From positions 3,347,501 through 3,411,500 of the forward strand of contig NC_011146.1 of the NCBI RefSeq assembly GCF_000020725.1: a stretch of DNA of 64,000 nt, written 5' to 3'. The DNA comes from Citrifermentans bemidjiense Bem (GTDB lineage Bacteria > Desulfobacterota > Desulfuromonadia > Geobacterales > Geobacteraceae). The notes under the pieces are model-generated. The model searched no databases and had not been told where the DNA came from. It was given only the letters and a program-made list of their open reading frames with translations. Shown piece after piece: positions 7,979-15,789 of this stretch; the stretch's first letter is position 1; each line of letters begins with the position of its first letter. Position numbers and translations under genes: made by a program.

Positions 7979-9928
7979 TCAGGGGATCATCCAGGGGAAG
8001 ACGTAGGCCTGCAGCGCCACGATGATGCCCATGACCGTAGTCAGGAAGAGCGCGTGCTTCAGGGTGAAGCGGAACAGGTTCCCCTCCTCCCCTACCAGGC
8101 CGGTGGCAGCGCAGGCGACCGCGATGGACTGCGGCGAGATCATCTTGCCCATGACGCCGCCGCTGGTGTTGGCTGCGCCGGTCAGAAGCGGGTTCATGCC
8201 GAGCTGCTCGGCGGTCACCTTCTGCAGCCCGCCGAAGAGGACGTTGCTGGAGGTATCGGAGCCGGTCAGGAAGACCCCGAGCATCCCCAGGAAGGGAGAG
8301 AGGAACGGGAAGAACGCGCCTGCCTTGGTGAAGGAGATCCCCATGCTGGTGGTCATGCCCGAGGCGTTCATGACGAAGGCAAGGCCGACCACGGAGGCGA
8401 CGGTCACAGCCGGCCAGCGCATGTCGAACAGGGTCTTGCCCAGCACCTGGAAGAATTCGCCGATGCCGACGCCGCAGATAAGTGCCGAGAGGATGGCGGC
8501 GATGAGTATGGCGGTACCGGCAGCGGACATGAAGTTGAAGGTGAACTTGGCGGCAATCTTGGCCGGGAGCTGGTCCGCGACCGCCTTGTCCAGCGCCTTG
8601 AACTGCGCCTTGTCCGCCGACTTCGCCTCGACCAGTTCCTTTTCTATCTTCTGCAGGTCCTTCTGCTTCTTGTCGACCGCGTCGTAGGCGGCCAGACGCT
8701 CGGCGGTGACCACGGCCTTTCCGGCGGGGAGGCTCTGCTCGACGACGAGGAGCTTGTCTTCCAGCCCCTGCAGTTCCGCAAGGCCAGCCGCAAGTGCTGC
8801 CTGCTTGGCGTCGGCCGGCGCGAGGAGCGCCGCCTGTTTGGCCGCTTCGGCCTTAACCGCGGCGACCTTCTTGACGCCGTCCTCCGGCTTGGAGACCTTT
8901 TTCACGATGGCGTTGTCGAGGCCTGTGACCGGGACCACCACCTTGCTCTTATCCAGGGAGGTCTTAACGGACGGGATGCCCCATACCAGCACCATGATGG
9001 TGAGGACAAGGTAGGGAGCCCAGGCGCGGAACACCTGACCGCCGGTGTATTCGTGACTTTCCTTGCCGGAGAACTCGGGTTCGTGATCGAAGGTCCAGAC
9101 GGTTTTGGGCTGCCAGAACTTGAGCAGGATGACGAGGGCGGCCAGGGTCAGAAGCGAGGCGGTAACGTCGGGGAGGTAGGGACCGAGATAGCTGGCGGTG
9201 CCCCACTGGGCAAAGGCGAAGGTGACGCCGCAGACGACGATGGCGGGGAGGACTTCGATGGTCTTCTTCCAGCCTACCATGATCATGATGACGTAGAACG
9301 GGATGAACACGGAGACGAAGGGAAGCTGCCTCCCCACCATGGTGGAGAGCTTCATCAGGCCGCCGTCGTCGTAACCCATGACGCCCGCCAGCGCGACCAC
9401 CGGAATGCCGATGGCACCGAAGGCGACCGGCGCGGTGTTGGCGATGAGACAGACCCCTGCGGCGTAGAAGGGACGGAAACCGAGGCCCACCAGGGTGGCG
9501 CCGGCGATGGCGACCGGGGTGCCGAAGCCCGCGGCCCCCTCGATGAAGGCGCCGAAGCAGAAGGCGATCAGAAGCGCCTGCAGTCGGCGGTCACCGGTGA
9601 GCCCCGCCAGGGAGGCGCGGATGATCTCGAACTGCCCCCCCTTGACGGTGATGTTGTAAAGGAGAATGGTGGTCACCACGATGTAGAAGACAGGGAACAG
9701 ACCGAAGGCCGCGCCGTGGATGGTGGCGAGCCCGGCAAGTTTCGCCGGCATCTGCCAGACGAAGATCGCGATGGCGACGGCGGAGGCGACCGCCAAGGGG
9801 CCCGCCTTGTGCGCCTTCATCTTGAAGACGGCCAGACAGATGAAGATGACGACGAGGGGGATGGCGGCGACCAAAGCCGACATCGCGAGACTACCCGCTA
9901 CAGGTGTGTAGCTCTGAATCCATGGCAT
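7979..9928 (-). CDS. lldP: L-lactate permease (LctP/LldP family) with a large internal insertion
   Basis: 649 residues; the family is usually about 550. Conserved LctP features are present: FGAFIEGAAGFGTPVAIAG, IANTAPVAFGAIGIPV, FLTGSDTSSNVLFGGLQ and SPQSIAVACAATGLVG. It imports lactate (and glycolate) with protons across the inner membrane through about a dozen helices. Between two membrane segments, residues about 345-455 form an Ala/Lys/Glu/Leu-rich stretch that looks like a helical hairpin or coiled coil and is absent from E. coli LldP. It is the first gene of the minus-strand lactate operon, divergent from lutC. Confidence 0.92.
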   Translation of the reverse strand: MPWIQSYTPVAGSLAMSALVAAIPLVVIFICLAVFKMKAHKAGPLAVASAVAIAIFVWQMPAKLAGLATIHGAAFGLFPVFYIVVTTILLYNITVKGGQFEIIRASLAGLTGDRRLQALLIAFCFGAFIEGAAGFGTPVAIAGATLVGLGFRPFYAAGVCLIANTAPVAFGAIGIPVVALAGVMGYDDGGLMKLSTMVGRQLPFVSVFIPFYVIMIMVGWKKTIEVLPAIVVCGVTFAFAQWGTASYLGPYLPDVTASLLTLAALVILLKFWQPKTVWTFDHEPEFSGKESHEYTGGQVFRAWAPYLVLTIMVLVWGIPSVKTSLDKSKVVVPVTGLDNAIVKKVSKPEDGVKKVAAVKAEAAKQAALLAPADAKQAALAAGLAELQGLEDKLLVVEQSLPAGKAVVTAERLAAYDAVDKKQKDLQKIEKELVEAKSADKAQFKALDKAVADQLPAKIAAKFTFNFMSAAGTAILIAAILSALICGVGIGEFFQVLGKTLFDMRWPAVTVASVVGLAFVMNASGMTTSMGISFTKAGAFFPFLSPFLGMLGVFLTGSDTSSNVLFGGLQKVTAEQLGMNPLLTGAANTSGGVMGKMISPQSIAVACAATGLVGEEGNLFRFTLKHALFLTTVMGIIVALQAYVFPWMIP

Positions 9929-10083
9929 GACTTGAGTTCTCCTTTGCTCTTGATGCAGTATGTGGGGCGTCGGTGCCTTTTAGGTGCAGCTAAACCGTAA
10001 AACGGATCAATCGTCGTCTTGGGCCTGAGCCACCCGGTGCCTGGCGGGCAGGAGAACAGGCCAATCAAACCGGGTTATACATT

Positions 10084-10123
10084 TTGGTCAGGCCAATTAA
10101 CCACCTTTTGAATACGGTGTCAA
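10084..10123 (-). promoter_or_regulatory. lldP promoter with LldR-type operator
   Basis: On the minus strand TTGACA (10123-10118) is followed after 17 bases by TTAATT (10100-10095), a possible sigma-70 promoter for lldP. The palindrome TTGGCCTGACCAA (10096-10084) overlaps the -10 and start. It resembles the TTGGTnnnACCAA sites of LldR and PdhR, so the GntR regulator at 3207-3929 probably binds here. The same region must also hold the divergent lutC promoter, which I could not place firmly. Confidence 0.55.
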
Positions 10124-10361
10124 GTTTTTTTGCCTGCGACCACTAAACGGCTTTACATACGTGTGTTTTTAAACTACGATGCCTTAGCGATTTGGTAATA
10201 TCTATTTTCCCGCATATGCGCCGAGTGACCCGAGAAGTGGGGCGCATGTATGTCGAAACAGCCGGAACGTCACCGTTTAAAACAGCTTTCCTGCAGCTTC
10301 GGCGGGACCGATCCTGCAGGCGGTGAAACCGGCGCGAGAGCCGGATGGAGGGAACCAGAGC

Positions 10362-10913
10362 ATGTACGAGCTATTCAAGACCAAGGCGTCCGCCGTCGGG
10401 GCGGAGGTGCATCGGGTCGGCGGCAAGATAGAGGCGGTTGAGCTGATCGTCTCCTTGCTGAAGGATGAAAACGTCGTCGATCTTCCCGGCTGCCGAGCGG
10501 TATGGGCGGAAGGGACCTTCCTGAATGGGATTGACCGGGGGGCACTAAAGGAGCTGCCGGGGCTTTCGTTCGAGGTGACCCGGGAGCGTGCGGCCCAGGC
10601 AAAGGTGGGGATCAGCGAAATGAGCTTCGCCGTCGCCGACACCGGTTCGCTGGTGCAGGATCAAAGCGCCGCCGCCGACCGGCTCGCCTCCTCGCTCACC
10701 GACATCCACATAGCCCTCGTCCCGAGCGCCAACATCGTCCCGGACAAGGTCTCCCTTTTCAGCAGGATCTCCCCCAGGACCAGCCGCTACATAGCATTCA
10801 TCACCGGTCCCAGCCGCACCGCCGACATCGAGCGGGTGCTCACCATCGGGGTGCACGGCCCCCAACGTCTGGTCATCATCTTCGTGGACGGGCTTGAGGG
10901 GGTTAGCCGATGA
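10362..10913 (+). CDS. lutC: LutC-like lactate utilization protein (LUD domain)
   Basis: 183 residues from the ATG at 10362, which has GGAGGGA 8 bases upstream; this start is preferred over an earlier one with no such site. The protein is a single LUD domain: a variable N-terminus, then ISEMSFAVADTGSLV, HIALVPSANIVPD and ITGPSRTADIE, the typical LutC C-terminal half. LutC acts with LutA and LutB to oxidise L-lactate to pyruvate. Its stop overlaps the start of the LutB-LutA fusion by 4 bases (ATGA), which indicates translational coupling. Confidence 0.88.
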   Translation: MYELFKTKASAVGAEVHRVGGKIEAVELIVSLLKDENVVDLPGCRAVWAEGTFLNGIDRGALKELPGLSFEVTRERAAQAKVGISEMSFAVADTGSLVQDQSAAADRLASSLTDIHIALVPSANIVPDKVSLFSRISPRTSRYIAFITGPSRTADIERVLTIGVHGPQRLVIIFVDGLEGVSR

Positions 10914-13045
10914 AAAAAGAGTTCAAGGCATCGATCAACCGGGCCCTCAACGACGCCAACCTGACTGGCGCGCTGGGGAAGTTTTCTGAAGCCTACAAGG
11001 TGAACCGCGCCAAGGCCTACGATGGGATGGACTTCGAGGCGCTCCGCTCCACCGTCGCCGAGGCGAAGTCGAAGGCCGCCTGCCACCTGGACGAGGTAGC
11101 CGATGTCTTCAAGGCGAACGCCGAAGCGCTCGGCGCCAAGGTGTTCCGCACCCGCGACCCACAGGAGGTGAAGCGCTACATCCTGCAACTGGCCAAGGAT
11201 AAAGGGGTCAGGAGCGTGGTGAAGTCGAAGTCCATGGCGACGGAGGAGATCCACCTGAACCGTGCCCTGCTGGACGAGGGAATCTCGGTCGCCGAAACCG
11301 ACCTGGGGGAATGGATCATCCAGCTCGCCGGCCAAACCCCGTCGCACATGGTCATGCCGGCCATCCACATGACCAAGGAGGAGGTGGCGGAGATCTTCAG
11401 CAAAGAGGTCGACGAGCGGCTCTCCACCGACATCCCGAGGCTGGTGAAGGTGGCCCGCAACGAACTCCGCCCTAAGTTCCTGGCCGCGGACATGGGTATC
11501 TCCGGCGGCAACATAGCCGTCGCCGAGACCGGAAGCATCGTGCTTGTGACCAACGAGGGGAACGCGAGGCTCGTAACTTCCCTTCCCAGGATCCACGTGG
11601 CGCTGATCGGCGTCGAGAAACTGGTGGAGAAGTTCGAGAGCGTCGCCCCCATCCTGGACGCGCTACCCAGGAGCGCCACGGCGCAGCTTCTCACCAGCTA
11701 CGTCTCCATCATCACCGGCCCCACACCTAACGACGACGGGAGCGAAAAGGAGCTGCACATCATCCTGATGGACAACCGGCGCACTGAGATGGCGCAGGAC
11801 CCCAAGTTCAAGCAGGCTCTGCAATGCATCCGCTGCGGCTCCTGCCTGAACGTCTGCCCGATCTTCCGGCTGGTGGGGGGGCACGTCTTCGGCAGCATCT
11901 ACACCGGGGGGATCGGCACCATCCTCACCGCCTGGTTCGACGAGCTGAAGAAGTCCGAGGATATACAGGGGCTTTGCATCCAGTGCGGCAACTGCAAGGA
12001 GGTCTGCCCGGGCAAGCTCGACATACCCGAGATGATCATGGAGATACGGCGCAGGCTGGTGCTGGAAAAGGGGCAGCCGCTGCTGCAGAAGGCGATATTC
12101 GGCGTGGTGAACAACAGAAGGCTTTTCCACGGCATGCTGCGCGCCGCCTCCGTCGCCGCAAAGCCCTTCAGCTCCGCAGGGTTCATCCGCCACCTGCCGC
12201 TGTTTCTGGCCGACCTAACCGACGGACGCAGCCTCCCGGCCATCGCGGAGAAGCCGTTCAGGGACATCTTCCCGGAGATCGTGCAGCCGCAGGCAAAGGA
12301 AAAGGCCGTCTTCTACGCCGGCTGCCTGATCGACTTCGCCTACCCCGAGACGGGGGTCGCGCTGGTGAAGCTGCTGAATAAGGCGGGGATCGAGGTGGTC
12401 TTCCCCGAGGAGCAGACCTGCTGCGGAGCCCCGGCGCTCTACAACGGGGCCTACGAGGTCGCGGCGCAAAACGCCGTGGACAACATACAAGCGCTCTTGC
12501 AGCAGGAGGCGCAGTACGTGGTCTCCGCCTGCCCCACCTGCACGGTGGCGCTGGCGCACGAGTTCGGCAAGACCCTGGAAAGCCTGGGACAGACCGAGTG
12601 GATGGAAAAAGCGCAGGAGCTGGCCGCTAAGACGGTGGATCTCTCCACCCTCGTGAAGCGGTTGACCGATGAAGGAAGGCTGAGCTTTGAGGAAGGGGAA
12701 GGGCTTTCGAAAATCACCTACCACGACTCCTGCCATCTCAAGCGGACGCTCAAGGTGTCGGAAGAGCCGCGCGAACTGCTGCAAAAGGCGGGTTACCAGC
12801 TGGAGGAGATGTTCGAGTGCGACATGTGCTGCGGCATGGGAGGTTCCTACTCCATGAAGCTTCCCGAGATCTCGGCGCCAATACTCAAGCGGAAACTGCA
12901 GAACATCAAGGAAACCGGGGCGCCGGTAGTGGCCATGGACTGCCCGGGGTGCGTGATGCAGATCCGCGGCGGATTCGATCAGCAAGAGGGCGGGGTGAAG
13001 GTGAAGCATACCGCCGAGCTTTTGGCCGAGCGATTGAAAGGCTAG
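10910..13045 (+). CDS. L-lactate dehydrogenase iron-sulfur protein, LutB-LutA fusion
   Basis: 711 residues. Order: LUD domain (about 65-300, with ISGGNIAVAETGSIVLVTNEG split), two 4Fe-4S motifs (CIRCGSCLNVCP about 307-318; CIQCGNCKEVCPG about 358-370), then two CCG domains with QTCCGAPALYN and CDMCCGMGGSYS. The first two parts equal LutB; the last equals LutA, normally a separate protein of about 240 residues. The product should oxidise L-lactate and feed electrons to the membrane pool. It is coupled to lutC by a 4-base overlap. I see no frameshift or linker disruption, so the fusion looks functional. Confidence 0.9.
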   Translation: MKKEFKASINRALNDANLTGALGKFSEAYKVNRAKAYDGMDFEALRSTVAEAKSKAACHLDEVADVFKANAEALGAKVFRTRDPQEVKRYILQLAKDKGVRSVVKSKSMATEEIHLNRALLDEGISVAETDLGEWIIQLAGQTPSHMVMPAIHMTKEEVAEIFSKEVDERLSTDIPRLVKVARNELRPKFLAADMGISGGNIAVAETGSIVLVTNEGNARLVTSLPRIHVALIGVEKLVEKFESVAPILDALPRSATAQLLTSYVSIITGPTPNDDGSEKELHIILMDNRRTEMAQDPKFKQALQCIRCGSCLNVCPIFRLVGGHVFGSIYTGGIGTILTAWFDELKKSEDIQGLCIQCGNCKEVCPGKLDIPEMIMEIRRRLVLEKGQPLLQKAIFGVVNNRRLFHGMLRAASVAAKPFSSAGFIRHLPLFLADLTDGRSLPAIAEKPFRDIFPEIVQPQAKEKAVFYAGCLIDFAYPETGVALVKLLNKAGIEVVFPEEQTCCGAPALYNGAYEVAAQNAVDNIQALLQQEAQYVVSACPTCTVALAHEFGKTLESLGQTEWMEKAQELAAKTVDLSTLVKRLTDEGRLSFEEGEGLSKITYHDSCHLKRTLKVSEEPRELLQKAGYQLEEMFECDMCCGMGGSYSMKLPEISAPILKRKLQNIKETGAPVVAMDCPGCVMQIRGGFDQQEGGVKVKHTAELLAERLKG

Positions 13046-13106
13046 CAGCCATAGGTGCCATCGATTCCATGAATGTTGATCACAGTTGATCTTCGTCCAC
13101 TACTCT

Positions 13107-13211
13107 CCCCCTCCCTCGACGGGAGGGGGTCGGGGGGTGGGTGAAGCTGCAACAGAGTCATAGCTTGGCGCCTTCCCCCCCACTCCAACCCTCCCCCGCA
13201 AGGGGGGAGGG
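13107..13211. repeat. Pair of C-run/G-run inverted repeats (dispersed family)
   Basis: Two hairpins, CCCCCTCCC/GGGAGGGGG (13107-13129) and CCTCCCCC/GGGGGGAGG (13190-13211), with further complementary G- and C-runs between them. The pair can fold into one larger structure. Close relatives occur at 20906, 23833, 27200 and 57144. It lies just after the lut operon. Confidence 0.65.
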
Positions 13212-13257
13212 AGTATGAGCCGGAATCGACGGCGGAAGATTACGCAATCCGGAAAAA

Positions 13258-13291
13258 GCAAAAGCCGCTCGAAAATTCGAGCGGCTTTTGC
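13258..13291 (-). terminator. Bidirectional terminator hairpin
   Basis: Perfect 16-base arms (GCAAAAGCCGCTCGAA and its complement) with a 2-base loop, 27 bases past the stop of the small membrane protein. The arms end in A/T runs, so it can stop transcription from either side. Confidence 0.85.
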
Positions 13292-13317
13292 CGTTTTGCA
13301 GCAGCCTCCCTGTCCCT

Positions 13318-13545
13318 TTACGCCTTCATCTTCGCTTCCTCGGGCTTGCCGAGGAGCGCCTTCAGCGCGCCGAATACCAGGAGCGCTGCGGGAACCATCT
13401 GCCCCGCTACGATGACGGCGGCAAATCCCATGAAGGCCCAGACAAGGATGCCAGGCTCGTCGACCTGCGCACCGTTTGCTGCAAAAGCCGTGGTCGCAGA
13501 AGCGGCCGTTGCAAGAATCGCGGTAATAGGTGCTCTCGCTCTCAT
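13318..13545 (-). CDS. Small membrane protein with signal peptide, function unknown
   Basis: 75 residues. The N-terminus looks like a cleavable signal peptide ending AFA-ANG (about residue 22). One further membrane segment follows (about 33-65, VWAFMGFAAVIVAGQMVPAA), then a short Lys/Glu-rich tail. AGGAGG precedes the ATG and a strong terminator follows, so it is a monocistronic gene. A plausible sigma-54 promoter lies 50 bases upstream (13595-13610). I do not recognise a named family. Confidence 0.75.
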   Translation of the reverse strand: MRARAPITAILATAASATTAFAANGAQVDEPGILVWAFMGFAAVIVAGQMVPAALLVFGALKALLGKPEEAKMKA

Positions 13546-13594
13546 GACATCCTCCTTTTTGGAATCAGTTCTTTAGTCTGCTTGATTCATGAAG

Positions 13595-13610
13595 AGCATC
13601 AAGCATGCCA
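13595..13610 (-). promoter_or_regulatory. Candidate sigma-54 promoter for the small membrane protein
   Basis: Minus strand reads TGGCATGCTTGATGCT: GG and GC are separated by exactly 10 bases, as sigma-54 requires, and only the -12 box deviates by one base from TTGCT. Predicted start is about 40 bases before the ATG at 13545. Confidence 0.5.
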
Positions 13611-13840
13611 GAGCTGCATGCGAAGCGATTTTATCCTCAAGTCATTGAAATCACAGCAATCACCCATTCGTAGCGCTCTTCCGGCCGCAGCCGATAGTAT
13701 CTTTTTTTCATACACCTGGGACAGTTAAAGAGTCGTCCCGCCCACTGATAAAACTTCCAAGTCACTGTATTCATTAAGACTACCCCCGCACGCGTGGGTG
13801 TATAACTGCGTCATGCGCCTAAGTATCGGATCCTGTGCAG

Positions 13841-13880
13841 AAAAAAGCAAGGCCATCAACCCGTTGAGAGTTGATGGCCC
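13841..13880 (-). terminator. Rho-independent terminator after yceI
   Basis: GGCCATCAAC and GTTGATGGCC arms followed on the minus strand by TTGCTTTTTT, about 30 bases past the yceI stop. Confidence 0.85.
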
Positions 13881-13908
13881 TGCCCTGCATTCAGCTTCTT
13901 CCTGCAAG

Positions 13909-14514
13909 TTACTTAGCCAAGATCATTTCCACCTCGATGCTGATATCGACGTCATCGCCGACCGCCACCCCACCAGCCTCAAGTGCCTTGTTCCAGACAA
14001 CTCCAAACTCCTTCCTGCTGATCTTGGTGGTAGCTGAGGCGCCGCGCCGGATATTTCCCATCGGATCCTTCACCTCCGCAGACGGTCCGTCGACCTCCAG
14101 AACGACCGGCCTGGTCATGCCATGCAGGGTCAGGTTGCCAGTCATCCTGAGCTTGCCGTCCCCTTTTTTATCGATCTTCGTCGAGGTAAAGGTCATGGTC
14201 GGGTACTTCTCGACGTCCAGGAAGTCGGCGCTCTTTAGATGCGCGTCCCTCTTGGCAACACCCGAATCGAGCGAGGCTGTGTCGATGCTGGCAGTAACGT
14301 GCGATTTAGCGACGTCCTTGTCGTCCACCGTAACCACACCGGAAACCTTCCCGAAGCCTCCCTTAACGTGCGAAACCATCAGGTGACGTACCTTGAACTG
14401 CGCGCTTGAGTGTTCCGGATCTATGTTCCAGGTCGATGCAATGGCAAACGCCGGGACCATTACGAGAAAAGCCGCCGCGAAGATGGCAGCAAAATGCTTG
14501 ATGCTTCTGTTCAT
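13909..14514 (-). CDS. yceI: YceI-family periplasmic protein
   Basis: 201 residues with a signal peptide (about 1-26, ends AIAS). The rest is the YceI lipocalin-like barrel: WNIDPEHSSAQFKVRHLMVS, DVEKYPTMTFTST and GNLTLHGMTRPV are hallmark stretches. Family members bind isoprenoid-type lipids in the periplasm and respond to stress or pH; the ligand here is unknown. It stands alone with its own terminator. ATG at 14514 is supported by GGAGG upstream. Confidence 0.9.
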   Translation of the reverse strand: MNRSIKHFAAIFAAAFLVMVPAFAIASTWNIDPEHSSAQFKVRHLMVSHVKGGFGKVSGVVTVDDKDVAKSHVTASIDTASLDSGVAKRDAHLKSADFLDVEKYPTMTFTSTKIDKKGDGKLRMTGNLTLHGMTRPVVLEVDGPSAEVKDPMGNIRRGASATTKISRKEFGVVWNKALEAGGVAVGDDVDISIEVEMILAK

Positions 14515-14785
14515 AGTATCCTCCCCTACTGCTTTATTGACTCACCGCCTTAGACATCAGTGCCGTACTGCTTGAGAGCAAGGACTTGCCCTAAACATAC
14601 CATTTTGGTCTTATTTGTCTACAAGCTTTTTAGCCATTGCATAGTCAAAAGAGGCTCCGGCACCCTTCTCTTGACAAAGAGAGGCACTACCATGAGAATC
14701 CTCACATAGCAACCCTTTGCTCCCCATACTCAGTAGAGAACGACTGCCACAGAACATCCACCGGTTAAGTGAATGGAGGAACGCC

Positions 14786-15265
14786 ATGAACGTTTTTGAC
14801 TTTGCTATGAAGATCGAGCTGCAAGGGAAGGCGTATTACGAAACACTGGCCGAGTCGGCCCGGATTCCGGAGCTGAAAGGAATCTTCACCGGTCTGGCAG
14901 CCGACGAACAAAAGCATTACGACCTGTTCAAAAGCCTAAAGGAGGGTAAGAACTGGGGAATGGCGGATTCGACCATGCTCATGCAGGCAAGGAGCGTCTT
15001 CACCGACCTGATCGAAAGGCCGGAGGCCCCGCGGGAGACGCAGGACGCGCTGGGCGCGTACCAGCTAGCGCTGAAGATGGAGGCTGAGAGCGTCATGCTC
15101 TACGAACAAATGGCCAAGAAAGAGGAAGATCCGGTGCTGGTGCGGCTTTACCTCACCCTTGCCAACGAAGAAAGAAGCCACTACAACATTCTGGACAACC
15201 TCTGCCAGCTCGCGAAGAGGCCCAAGGAGTGCGTGCAGTGGCGGGAGTCCGAGGGGAAGGAGTGA
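14786..15265 (+). CDS. Ferritin-like (rubrerythrin-type) diiron protein
   Basis: 159 residues from the ATG at 14786 (GGAGGA 5 bases upstream). The four-helix ferritin-like fold is complete, with diiron ligand motifs in both halves: IELQGKAYYE then DEQKHYDLF (ExxH), and MEAESVMLYEQ then NEERSHYNIL (ExxH). No rubredoxin domain follows. Such proteins usually reduce peroxide or handle iron in the cytoplasm of anaerobes. The gene is convergent with the next one and has no operon partner. Confidence 0.83.
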   Translation: MNVFDFAMKIELQGKAYYETLAESARIPELKGIFTGLAADEQKHYDLFKSLKEGKNWGMADSTMLMQARSVFTDLIERPEAPRETQDALGAYQLALKMEAESVMLYEQMAKKEEDPVLVRLYLTLANEERSHYNILDNLCQLAKRPKECVQWRESEGKE

Positions 15266-15287
15266 TCCTTATTGCGATCAATGGAGG

Positions 15288-15551
15288 TCAGGCGTTCACA
15301 GCCCTTCTCTCGATCCCGGTATAGGGCTCGCTTCTTTTCTCTACCTCGCCCCTCATCTCTGCCTCGCTCCCGCTTCCTTGTTCGACCGCCTTGCTCTGGG
15401 TGGTGCGCTTGCGGATGGGGTCAACGCCTACATGCACCCACCCGGAACTGCGCCTGAACTTGGAAATGGCGCCGGTGTCAATCAACTTCTCCAGCATGAA
15501 GTCCTTCACGTAGTCATATTTCTCGTCGTCGTAAGCCACTTGAATGAGCAT
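15288..15551 (-). CDS. Small conserved protein of unknown function
   Basis: 87 residues, soluble. Start region MLIQVAYDDEKYDYVKDFML suggests a short beta strand then a helix; a later stretch FRRSSGWVHVGVDPIR is basic and aromatic. The C-terminal third is polar and low in order. A GGTTACC-rich leader precedes the ATG. I recall similar short proteins in Geobacter genomes but no function. Real-gene status rests on composition and position. Confidence 0.6.
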   Translation of the reverse strand: MLIQVAYDDEKYDYVKDFMLEKLIDTGAISKFRRSSGWVHVGVDPIRKRTTQSKAVEQGSGSEAEMRGEVEKRSEPYTGIERRAVNA

Positions 15552-15727
15552 GGGTAACCTCCATAGTCAGTACCGAACGTTAAGTATCAGCATATTCAGT
15601 GCCAGTGCGGTAAGTGCTGTCAGTGACAATCTTACCTAAAAATTTTATTCTCTCTACTCTCCATCTTGTAAAATTTTCCAACATAAGAAGTGTAAGAAAT
15701 GCCGACACAGCCATATCCGGCAGACAT

Positions 15728-15762
15728 AAAAAAAGGAGAGGCTTGTAGCTGCCTCTCCTTGA
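15728..15762 (-). terminator. Terminator of the polyamine operon
   Basis: AAGGAGAGGC and GCCTCTCCTT arms with a run of T on the minus strand, about 30 bases past the speA stop. Confidence 0.88.
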
Positions 15763-15789
15763 TTCGCGTCTGTGTCAGTAACGGGGGAT

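Larger units (their letters stand above)
13546..13908. other. Intergenic region between the small membrane protein and yceI
   Basis: 360 bases with no credible gene. It contains a candidate sigma-54 promoter (13595-13610) and the yceI terminator (13841-13880). The 60-codon frame at 13725-13907 lacks a ribosome binding site and overlaps that terminator. Confidence 0.6.

Noticed and set aside
8054-10000. 648-codon plus-strand frame
   Set aside because: Antisense to the lactate permease; Gly/Asp/Glu/His-rich shadow translation.
9929-10361. Firm lutC promoter
   Set aside because: A TTGCCT..TACATA pair exists near 10130-10160 but spacing of 18 and weak boxes do not support a call.
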